Positions 1 to 5,095 of a DNA stretch of 5,095 nt are shown here, piece by piece. The stretch is from CAYJLW01 sp964370965. GTDB lineage: Bacteria; Actinomycetota; Acidimicrobiia; UBA2766. How positions within the stretch are numbered: position 1 is the stretch's first letter; the number at the start of each line of letters is the position of its first letter. The notes beneath the pieces are model-generated. The model was not told where the DNA came from, searched no databases, and saw only the letters and a list, made by a program, of their open reading frames with translations. The DNA is taken from the NCBI GenBank assembly GCA_964370965.1, contig CAYJLW010000133.1:1-5095 (forward strand), written 5' to 3'. Position numbers and translations under genes: made by a program.

Positions 1-576
1 CGGTGGAGCCGCTTCCGTCGAGCACCGCCGTGAGCGGGGCGTCGCCCGAGGGGGGGAGGGCGACGGCGGCGGCGACCGGCGGGGCGTTGCCGGCGTCGCG
101 CAGGAACGAGTCGTAAGTGCCGGCGGTCGCGCAGGAAGACGTCCGCGCCGCCCCAGTCGCCGGGCACCAGGTTCGAGGCCTCCGACATGAACGCCACGTA
201 GCGGCCGTCGGCGCTGATGTCCGGTCGGCGGCTGAAGTTGTTGCCCTCGGCCTCGTCGTCGGCGACGCTCACCCGCTCCGTGGTGCCCAGCATCCGGTCG
301 CGCACGAAGACGTCCAGCGTGCCGTTCGTGTCGCCGGCGACGGCAGGGGCGACGGACACGAAGGCGACGTAGCGGCCGTTGGCGCTCACCACGGACTCGG
401 CGCTCACCCCGGCGAGCTCGGCGTCGGTGTCAGAGATGCTCACCCTCCGTCGACGCCGCCGCCCCTGCCGGCGGGGCGGGCGAGGCGACCACGGCGACCG
501 TCGACAGGACGAGCGTGACGGCGGCGACAAGGCCACGACGACCTCGGCGCCCGAGAAGTGAAGGTCCTCCCTGCAT
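1..576 (-). CDS. Secreted beta-propeller (TolB/WD40-like) + PKD protein, frame-disrupted and 3'-truncated
   Basis: This is the 5' part of a gene for an exported, probably extracellular or cell-surface protein; it runs off the left edge. The ATG at 576 is chosen because GGGAGG lies 7 nt upstream. The first frame gives a Sec-type signal peptide: an Arg-rich start (GRRGRRG), a hydrophobic core (LVAAVTLVLSTVAVVA) and an AGAAA cleavage region. It then hits a stop at 432-430. From about 444 down to 126 a second frame carries two propeller repeats with the actinobacterial pattern: SANGRYVAFVS, DVFVRDR, GTTERVSV, ISADGRYVAFMS, NLVPGD and DVFLRDR. From about 124 to 1 a third frame reads NAPPVAAAVAL and APLTAVLDGSGST, typical of the start of a PKD domain. 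The order signal peptide, propeller, PKD is coherent, so I treat it as one gene with two frame breaks. Sequencing error and real decay cannot be told apart here. The ligand is unknown; such repeats usually serve in binding. Confidence 0.75.
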
Positions 577-585
577 CCCCGTACC

Positions 586-674
586 TCCCGGTACCGGCCG
601 GGTGTGCGCCCGGCAGCCATTGGCGGCATGCCCGCCGGTCGCCCACTGCCCGCAGCGTCCCGGCGGACGCAGCG
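586..674 (-). promoter_or_regulatory. Candidate structured 5' leader with three hairpins
   Basis: The 140-base spacer between the oxidoreductase stop (717) and the propeller gene start (576) contains three consecutive inverted repeats. The first pairs 651-660 with 665-674 (10 bp with one A-A mismatch, loop CGGC). The second pairs 622-626 with 632-636. The third pairs 597-602 with 609-614. None is followed by a T-run on the minus strand, so a standard intrinsic terminator is not supported, although the first could still end the upstream transcript. Read on the minus strand, GGGCGACC, hairpin, AATGGCT, hairpin, GGTACCG loosely echoes the layout of class I cyclic-di-GMP (GEMM) riboswitches (GGGCAAACC, CAAAGCC, GGUUACCG). 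The match is imperfect and the assignment speculative. The hairpins are seen directly; the function is inferred. Confidence 0.3.
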
Positions 675-716
675 TATCCGTTCGCAGACGACTCCGCTCG
701 CCCCGCTCGCCCCGCG

Positions 717-2177
717 CTACGCAGTTGCGCCCAGGTACTCCCGCACCATCGCCGCCACGGCCATCCCGGACACGGTGGCCTGGTGGGTGCCCATGCCGGC
801 GGCGCCGGCGTCGCAGCCGGCGAGGTAGAGGCCCGGGAGCGGGGTCTGGGCGGCGGGCTTCATCGTCCCGCACTGCCCGGCGATCTGGCCGATGCCGACG
901 CACTCGCCGCCCTGGCCGGGGAGGACGTGGTCGCGGGTGTGGCGGGACACCTCGGCGGGGCCGTCGCACTCGCGTCGCTCCACGGCTGCCCAGGCCTCGG
1001 GCCAGAGCCGCTCCAGGGTCTCGTCCAGCTTGCGGTAGAGCATGTCGATCTCGGCGGCGTCCGGGTCGGGCGAGCAGATCGTCCCGGTGACGAGGCACTG
1101 CTTGCCCGCCGGCGCCATCGTGGGGTCGAAGTTCGCCGGGACGGTGACGAACATGATGATCTCGTCGGGCTCGGCACCGCCGCGCACCCGGCGGTAGCGG
1201 TCGAGGTCGAGCCAGGAGTCGTCCGCATAGACCATGTACATGCGCTCGGTCATGACGGGCTCGGAGAGGAAGTAGCGCACGCTCGCCCAGCCCCATCCCG
1301 GCTGCAGTCCCTTCACGTGCTCGACGTAGCCGGGGTCGAAGTTCTCCTCGCCCACGAGCTTGAGGACGGTGGGTTGGATGCCGGCGTCGCTCACCACGAC
1401 AGGGGCGGTGAAGGCCCCGGTGTCGGTGCGGACGCCGGTGACGTGACCGCCGTCCACCTCTATCGCTTCCACCCGGACGCCGGTACGGATCTCTCCCCCG
1501 TTCGCCCGGACGGCGCCCGCGACGTCGTCGAGGACACGGCCGAAGCCGCCCTCGTAGTAGCCGCCCCCGCCCGACACGGCGATCTGCTGCATGATCTTGA
1601 TCTGCTCGGATGCCGCCACGAGGTCGACGGGCTCGGCCAGGGACGCGTTCGCGTGCATCGAGAGGTAGCTCTGCAACCGCCAGGGGACGTCCCGGGTGGA
1701 GAGGTAGTCCGCCATCGTGACGTCGTCGAGGGTGTCGAGGGCCTCGGGGGTGGTCATCACCATCTCCCCCATGACGGCGATCATCTTCTCCTGGTCCGTG
1801 GGCTCGAGCTCCCAGAGGTCGAAGAAGGGCTGGGGGTCCATGCCCGAGCTCTGCGGGGTGACGACGATCCTGTAGTCGTCCCATTCCCGGGCTCGGTAGG
1901 CGATGCAGGCCTCGTCGAGCAGGATCTGGCCGAGCTTGTCCCCGATGCCGAGCTCGCCGAAGAGGGTCTCGAAGGCCGGGTTGCGCATGGGCACCTGGAG
2001 CTTGGGGCCGAGCTCGTAGCGGAACCCGTCGCGCTCCACGGTGACGGCCTTGCCGCCCGTGCTCTTGTTCTTCTCCAGCACCAGGGTGCGCAGGCCCCAC
2101 TTCGTGCACAGCGCCGCTGTCGCCAGGCCTCCCGGCCCGCCCCCGACCACGATCACGTCGAAGCTCTCGTCCCCCAT
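717..2177 (-). CDS. FAD-dependent oxidoreductase, phytoene desaturase/retinol saturase-like (COG1233 type)
   Basis: A complete 486-aa flavoenzyme that should oxidise or reduce a lipophilic, possibly isoprenoid or polyene, substrate; the substrate cannot be read from the sequence. Residues 7-35 form an ADP-binding Rossmann unit: DVIVV, GGGPGG (12-17) and Glu35 ending the second strand to bind the ribose. GG follows at 41-42 and FRYELGP at 52-58. YYEGGFGRVLDDVA (207-220) followed by GGEIRTGVRVEAIEVDGG matches the second FAD-binding strand region of CrtI-like proteins. The C-terminal FAD signature is GLYLAGCDAGAAGMGTHQAT (449-468) followed by SGMAVA. There is no signal peptide or clear membrane span, so a cytosolic or peripheral membrane location is likely. 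The length fits the family (about 480-530 aa). The ATG at 2177 is preceded by GAGGAGAGG. The frame stays open upstream, but only through 50 residues encoded partly by the N gap and poly-C, so those are excluded. Carotenoid desaturase, retinol saturase-like reductase or another amine-oxidase-superfamily member all remain possible. Confidence 0.88.
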   Translation of the reverse strand: MGDESFDVIVVGGGPGGLATAALCTKWGLRTLVLEKNKSTGGKAVTVERDGFRYELGPKLQVPMRNPAFETLFGELGIGDKLGQILLDEACIAYRAREWDDYRIVVTPQSSGMDPQPFFDLWELEPTDQEKMIAVMGEMVMTTPEALDTLDDVTMADYLSTRDVPWRLQSYLSMHANASLAEPVDLVAASEQIKIMQQIAVSGGGGYYEGGFGRVLDDVAGAVRANGGEIRTGVRVEAIEVDGGHVTGVRTDTGAFTAPVVVSDAGIQPTVLKLVGEENFDPGYVEHVKGLQPGWGWASVRYFLSEPVMTERMYMVYADDSWLDLDRYRRVRGGAEPDEIIMFVTVPANFDPTMAPAGKQCLVTGTICSPDPDAAEIDMLYRKLDETLERLWPEAWAAVERRECDGPAEVSRHTRDHVLPGQGGECVGIGQIAGQCGTMKPAAQTPLPGLYLAGCDAGAAGMGTHQATVSGMAVAAMVREYLGATA

Positions 2178-2208
2178 GTTCCTCTCCTCACACTCGGTGG
2201 GCTGTCTC

Positions 2209-2228
2209 ATATAAAAAACAGACGCTTC
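2209..2228 (-). promoter_or_regulatory. T-rich stretch: possible terminator tail or -10 region
   Basis: On the minus strand the sequence leaving the gap is GAAGCGTC, TG, then TTTTTTATAT, the only clear AT-rich block in the window. GAAGCGTC followed by a T-run would suit the right arm and U-tract of an intrinsic terminator for the thiolase operon, with the left arm lost in the gap. Alternatively, TATAT, about 32 nt upstream of the oxidoreductase ATG, could be a -10 element whose -35 lies in the gap. The sequence cannot decide between them. Confidence 0.3.
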
Positions 2229-2238
2229 NNNNNNNNNN
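2229..2238. other. Assembly gap (10 N)
   Basis: Ten consecutive N bases mark a scaffold join. Ten is probably a placeholder length, so the true distance between the oxidoreductase and thiolase genes is unknown, and linkage rests on whatever joined the contigs. Confidence 0.98.
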
Positions 2239-2322
2239 CCCCCCCCCCCCCCCCCCCCCCACCCCCCCCCCCCCCCCGGGGGGGGGCCCCCCCCCCCCCC
2301 CCCCCCGCCCCCCCCCCCCCCC
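2239..2322. repeat. Poly-C/poly-G low-complexity run beside the gap, probable artefact
   Basis: About 84 bases consist of C with one A (2261), one lone G (2307) and a block of nine G (2278-2286). It abuts the N gap and begins about 10 bases past the thiolase stop codon. A run this pure is not plausible genomic sequence. It resembles the no-signal poly-G reads of two-colour sequencing carried into a contig end. Glycine/proline-rich reading frames across it are meaningless. Confidence 0.9.
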
Positions 2323-2332
2323 ACCACTGTCG

Positions 2333-3514
2333 TCAGCCCCCGGTGTCGTGGGCGCCGAGGATCGCCACGGCGACGGCGGAGCCCTGGCCACCCAGGTTGT
2401 GGGCGAGGCCGAAGCGGGGGTCCTTCACCTGGCGGCCGTCGGCACGGCCCTGGAGCTGGCGGGTGACCTCGTAGAGCATCCGGCAGCCCGTCGCCCCGAT
2501 GGGGTGGCCGAAGCTCTTCAGGCCCCCGGACGGGTTCACCGCCGTCTCGCCGCCCACGTCGGCGAGGCCGTCGCGCACGAAAGCGGCGGCGTCCCCCTGG
2601 TCGCAGAGGCCGAGGTCCTGGATGTTGAGCAGCTCGGTGATCGTGAAGCAGTCATGCACCTCGGCGAGGCCGACGTCGACCCGGGGCGTGGTGATCCCGG
2701 CCTCGGCGTACGCCTGGCGGGCGGCCTGGCGGGTGGCGGGGAACCCCTCGTAGTCGAAGTCGGACTTGTACACCGGCCAGCCCGTATGCACCGAGAGCTG
2801 TACCGCCTTCACCCACGGGAAGTCGTCCCGGTGGGCGAGGTCGCGGGCGACCTCGGGGCGGGTGACGACGACGGCGGCGGCGCCGTCGGAGATCCCGCAG
2901 GCGTCGAGGCGCCCCAGCGGCCAGGCGAGGCAGGGGGAGCCCAGCACCTGCTCCACGCTCACCCGCTTGCGGAAGTGCGCCTTGGGGTGGTCCGCCCCGT
3001 TGTCGTGGTTCTTGACGGCGACGCGGGCGAAGTCTTCCCGCGTCCAGCCCCACACCTGCATCGCCCGGGTGGCGGCGAGGGCGAAGACCGCCGGCGCGGA
3101 CGCCGTCCCCATCACGGGGTGGCCGCCCAGCATGTCGAGGGGCAGCCCGGAGGAGCCCTGATCGAGGATCTTCTCCACCCCGCAGGCGAGGGCGACGTCG
3201 CAGATCCCGGCGGCGACGGCGTAGCAGGCGTTGCGGAAGGCGTCGAGGCCGGACGCGCAGTAGTTCTCGACGTGCGTGGCGGGCTTGCCGAAGAGCTTCA
3301 GGGCATCGACGGCGATGCCGCCGGAGAGCCCCGTGAACGGGTACAGCGACCCCACCCAGATGGCGTCCACGTCCGACGGGGCGATGCCGGCGTCGGCGAA
3401 CGCCTCGAAGCAGGCGTCGGCGAGGAGGTCCGGGGTGCGGTCGTCCCAGCGTTCGCCGAAGGCGGTCGCCCCCACGCCGGCGACGGCGACACGGTCACGG
3501 ATCCCCTGGGCCAT
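2333..3514 (-). CDS. SCP2/PhlC-type thiolase (acetyl-CoA acetyltransferase family)
   Basis: A complete 393-aa thiolase-fold enzyme, normal for the family, likely cytosolic, that should cleave or form C-C bonds of acyl-CoA or related substrates. Visible signatures are the nucleophile motif NYCASGLDAF (Cys86), CGISDGAAAVVV (206-217), EVHDCFTITELL (285-296, His287), NPSGGLKSFGHPIGATG (327-343, His337) and the C-terminal HNLGGQGSAVAVAIL (372-386). The usual C-terminal CxG cysteine of biosynthetic and degradative thiolases is replaced by His372-Asn-Leu, as in the SCP2-thiolase branch. Retained Cys86 argues against the Ltp2-type aldolases, which lack it. The ATG at 3514 is firm: GGAGGT lies 6 nt upstream and the start overlaps the preceding stop in TGATG. 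Coupling to a DUF35-bearing protein is typical of this thiolase group, whose members often need the OB-fold partner. The chain length and substrate are not evident. It could serve in lipid or steroid side-chain catabolism or in a biosynthetic C-acylation. Confidence 0.92.
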   Translation of the reverse strand: MAQGIRDRVAVAGVGATAFGERWDDRTPDLLADACFEAFADAGIAPSDVDAIWVGSLYPFTGLSGGIAVDALKLFGKPATHVENYCASGLDAFRNACYAVAAGICDVALACGVEKILDQGSSGLPLDMLGGHPVMGTASAPAVFALAATRAMQVWGWTREDFARVAVKNHDNGADHPKAHFRKRVSVEQVLGSPCLAWPLGRLDACGISDGAAAVVVTRPEVARDLAHRDDFPWVKAVQLSVHTGWPVYKSDFDYEGFPATRQAARQAYAEAGITTPRVDVGLAEVHDCFTITELLNIQDLGLCDQGDAAAFVRDGLADVGGETAVNPSGGLKSFGHPIGATGCRMLYEVTRQLQGRADGRQVKDPRFGLAHNLGGQGSAVAVAILGAHDTGG

Positions 3515-3526
3515 CACTGCACCTCC
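3514..3526 (-). promoter_or_regulatory. Coupled ribosome binding site and stop/start overlap
   Basis: The last codons of the synthase-DUF35 gene contain GGAGGT (3526-3521), six bases before the thiolase ATG. The upstream TGA and downstream ATG share one A in TGATG. This arrangement implies translational coupling and roughly equal synthesis of the two proteins. Confidence 0.85.
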
Positions 3527-4932
3527 GCCGGCCGGCACTTCCAGTAGTAGTTGCGGTACCCGCCCCCGTCGTGCACCTTGCGGAACGCCAGCTCCACGGC
3601 GAGGCCGGGGCCCACGACGTCGGGGTCGCAGTCGGTGAGGTCGCAGAAGATCCGCCCGCCCCCGTCGAGGTCGACGACCGCCCGGGGGACGGGGTCGGTG
3701 AGGTAGCAGTTCTGGTCGAGGTGGTCGAGGGTGGACGTGAACACGCGGCCCCGCCGGGCGAGGGCGACCTCGGCCTGCGTGCGGTAGGCGCCGCAGCCGT
3801 CGCACACCCGGCCCCCCGGGTACTGCACGAGCCCGCAGGCGCCGCAGCGGGTGCCGGTGAGGGGCAGCTCCCGGGGGACGTCGCGGGTGTAGGTCACCGG
3901 CGACGCCCGCCGGTCGACGGGGAGTCGGTGCAGAAGGCCCCGGGACTTCAGGTAGTCGCCGTAGCGGGCCGGACGCCGCCGGGCCAGAGAACCCGCCACG
4001 CCCCGGCGCCCCGGGGCCGGGGCCGCGCCCGGGTCGGCGACGACGTCGAGGAGGAACGCGTCGGCCCCCTCGCCATGGGCGGCGAGGAGGACCCGCTCTC
4101 CCGCCGCCGCCCGCTCCAGGACCGTCCCGAGGCAGAGCAGCGGGTGGGCGGCGCCCGTGTAGCCCACCTGCATGAAGAGCTCGTCGTGGGGTTCGCCGCT
4201 GTCGGTGCCCAGGGGAGCGCCGGCCTGGCGGGCGCTGCGGGGGTCGGGGGCGGCGAGGACGAAGCGGTCCACGTCGGCGCTGCCGAGCCCGGCCTTGGCG
4301 AGGACGGCCTCGGCGGCCTCGACCAGCGGGCGGCGGACGCCGTACTCCGTCTCGTACTTGCCCTCGAAGGAGCGCAAGATCGCCTCGTCGCTGCGCCGCC
4401 ACGGGCCGAGGAACTCCTGGGCGACGGCGGCGGTCTCGCGGATGGCGACGGGTCCGTCGGTGCCGACGAGGACGGCGGCGGCGGCGTCCCCGAGGACCTG
4501 CTCCCAGAGGGAGTCCGGTTCCCCGAGGCGGGCGTCGGCGGCGACCACGAGGACCCGGCGGGCCGTGCCGGCGGCGACGGCGTCGGCGGCCATCCGCAGC
4601 GCCGTTGTCCCGGCCCGCAGGGTGTCGGTGACGTCGGCGGTGACGACGTCCCGGCGCGCACCGAGGACGGCGACCACCGTGGCGGCGGCCTGGTGCTCGC
4701 CGTAGGGCGCCGTGGTGGAGGCGAAGTAGACGGCGTCCACCTCGGCGGGGTCGAGGCCGGCGAGGCAGTCCAGCGCCGCCTCCACCGCCATCGTGACGGT
4801 GTCCTCGTCGGGGCCGGCGACGGAGCGCTCGCCGGGCACGGCAGGGCCGTCCCACAGCGCCGCCATCTCGCTCCGGGGCAGGCGCCGCGCCGGGACGTAG
4901 GCGCCCCACGCTCGCAGGTGGACGGCACTCAT
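3514..4932 (-). CDS. HMG-CoA synthase-like domain fused to zinc-ribbon/OB-fold (DUF35) domain
   Basis: A 472-aa two-domain protein. Residues 1 to about 335 resemble the HMG-CoA synthase/KAS III (PksG-like) fold: GAYVPARRLPRSEMA near the start, PDEDTVTMAVEAA (41-53), DAVYFASTTAPYG (66-78), LRAGTTALRMAADAV (105-119), RRVLVVAADAR (125-135), GDAAAAVLVG (148-157) and YGDYLKSRGLL near the domain end. Residues about 345-472 are DUF35: a zinc ribbon with Cys363, Cys366, Cys377 and Cys380 (CxxC, 10 residues, CxxC), then an OB-fold with GRVFTSTLDHL, VPRAVVDLDGG and VELAFRKV. In archaea and in PhlABC-like systems these parts sit on separate chains and bind a thiolase; here the thiolase gene follows with a 1-nt overlap. 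By eye the HMGS catalytic Glu, Cys and His correspond to Thr73, Leu105 and Ala227, so this domain is probably structural or non-canonical. The ATG at 4932 fits the expected N-terminus; its upstream G-run is only a weak ribosome site. No signal peptide is visible. Confidence 0.9.
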   Translation of the reverse strand: MSAVHLRAWGAYVPARRLPRSEMAALWDGPAVPGERSVAGPDEDTVTMAVEAALDCLAGLDPAEVDAVYFASTTAPYGEHQAAATVVAVLGARRDVVTADVTDTLRAGTTALRMAADAVAAGTARRVLVVAADARLGEPDSLWEQVLGDAAAAVLVGTDGPVAIRETAAVAQEFLGPWRRSDEAILRSFEGKYETEYGVRRPLVEAAEAVLAKAGLGSADVDRFVLAAPDPRSARQAGAPLGTDSGEPHDELFMQVGYTGAAHPLLCLGTVLERAAAGERVLLAAHGEGADAFLLDVVADPGAAPAPGRRGVAGSLARRRPARYGDYLKSRGLLHRLPVDRRASPVTYTRDVPRELPLTGTRCGACGLVQYPGGRVCDGCGAYRTQAEVALARRGRVFTSTLDHLDQNCYLTDPVPRAVVDLDGGGRIFCDLTDCDPDVVGPGLAVELAFRKVHDGGGYRNYYWKCRPAEVQ

Positions 4933-4950
4933 GGGGCCCCCCCGATCTCG

Positions 4951-4978
4951 GGCCGGGACCGCAGCCGCCGTCCCGGCC
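4951..4978 (-). repeat. 9-bp perfect inverted repeat in the leader of the synthase-thiolase operon
   Basis: GGCCGGGAC (4951-4959) and GTCCCGGCC (4970-4978) are perfect reverse complements with a 10-base spacer, ending 18 bases upstream of the ATG at 4932. It could be an operator for a dimeric repressor or an mRNA hairpin affecting initiation. In DNA this GC-rich, chance GC palindromes are common, and no -10 or -35 boxes are recognisable in 4933-5030. Confidence 0.4.
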
Positions 4979-5024
4979 GGACCGGCGCGCCGGCAACTGG
5001 CCGTGTCCCGCGCGGCCGGGCGCG

Positions 5025-5095
5025 CCCCCGCCCCCCCCCGCGCGGGGGGGGGGGGGGGGGGGGGGGGGGTGGTTGTGGGAGAAGAGGGGGGGGGG
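5025..5095. repeat. Poly-C/poly-G palindromic contig end, probable artefact
   Basis: A C-rich run (5025-5039), a CGCGCG centre and a long G-run to 5069 make a perfect 22-bp palindrome at 5031-5052. A short G/T/A-rich tail and a final G-run follow. As with the run near the gap, this looks like low-signal read ends or a fold-back artefact. It holds no gene and should not be read as promoter sequence. Confidence 0.85.

Noticed and set aside
430..2109. A 559-codon minus-strand frame overlapping the oxidoreductase gene
   Set aside because: Only its last ~49 codons (the signal peptide region) are meaningful; the rest is an Arg/Pro/Gly-rich out-of-frame reading of the flavoenzyme gene.
2239..2322. 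Poly-C/poly-G run as a G-quadruplex or regulatory element
   Set aside because: Its purity and position at a scaffold gap, and the matching tail at the right end, make a sequencing artefact far more likely.
2178..2327. N-terminal glycine/proline-rich extension of the flavoenzyme
   Set aside because: It is encoded by the N gap and poly-C artefact; the ATG at 2177 has a good ribosome binding site and directly precedes the Rossmann motif.
558..2474. A 638-codon open frame on the plus strand
   Set aside because: It is antisense to the oxidoreductase gene, crosses the N gap and poly-C, and shows no recognisable domain. In very GC-rich DNA such shadow frames are expected.
4172..4705. A 177-codon plus-strand open frame
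   Set aside because: It is antisense to the well-supported synthase domain, of low-complexity Ser/Arg/Ala composition and without any motif.
4982..4993. 12-bp palindrome CCGGCGCGCCGG as an operator
   Set aside because: Short all-GC palindromes arise readily by chance in this composition, and the spot adjoins unreliable contig-end sequence.
2333..4996. A single 887-codon minus-strand frame suggesting a giant thiolase fusion
   Set aside because: The upstream 494 codons are an Arg/Pro-rich shadow of the synthase-DUF35 gene. The thiolase has its own ribosome site and start at 3514.

Overview
This is about 5.1 kb of very GC-rich bacterial DNA with all four supportable protein genes on the minus strand. 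GC-rich third codon positions, a secreted protein with beta-propeller repeats followed by a PKD-type segment, and a SCP2-type thiolase coupled to a DUF35 (OB-fold) protein all suggest an actinobacterium. An Acidimicrobiia-like lineage is my best guess, by inference only. The window is not one clean contig. It has a run of 10 N at 2229-2238 flanked by about 84 bases of nearly pure C, and it ends in a poly-G tail. It therefore reads as two contigs joined by a scaffolder, with homopolymer artefacts at the contig ends.

In transcription order (right to left), 4933-5095 holds a poly-C/poly-G artefact and then a short leader with a 9-bp perfect inverted repeat. Next, 4932-3514 encodes a 472-aa fusion of an HMG-CoA synthase/KAS III-like domain and a C-terminal zinc-ribbon plus OB-fold (DUF35) domain. 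Its stop overlaps the start of the next gene (TGATG). That gene, 3514-2333, is a 393-aa SCP2/PhlC-type thiolase. The two almost certainly form an operon and probably one enzyme complex. By eye, the synthase domain has lost its catalytic Glu, Cys and His, while the thiolase keeps its Cys. This resembles a two-gene version of the three-part PhlA/PhlB/PhlC acyltransferase or of the archaeal thiolase-DUF35-HMGCS complex. It is the most interesting biology in the window.

Across the gap, 2177-717 encodes a complete 486-aa FAD-dependent oxidoreductase of the phytoene desaturase/retinol saturase type (COG1233-like), with unknown substrate. Because of the gap, its distance from the thiolase gene is unknown. 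A T-rich stretch next to the gap may be the tail of a terminator for the upstream operon or a -10 region.

After a 140-base spacer with three consecutive hairpins (a possible structured leader), 576-1 encodes the start of an exported beta-propeller/PKD protein. Its signal peptide, propeller repeats and PKD start lie in three different frames, so the gene is either frameshifted in nature or carries sequence errors. It runs off the left edge. I see no tRNA, rRNA, CRISPR array or insertion sequence.
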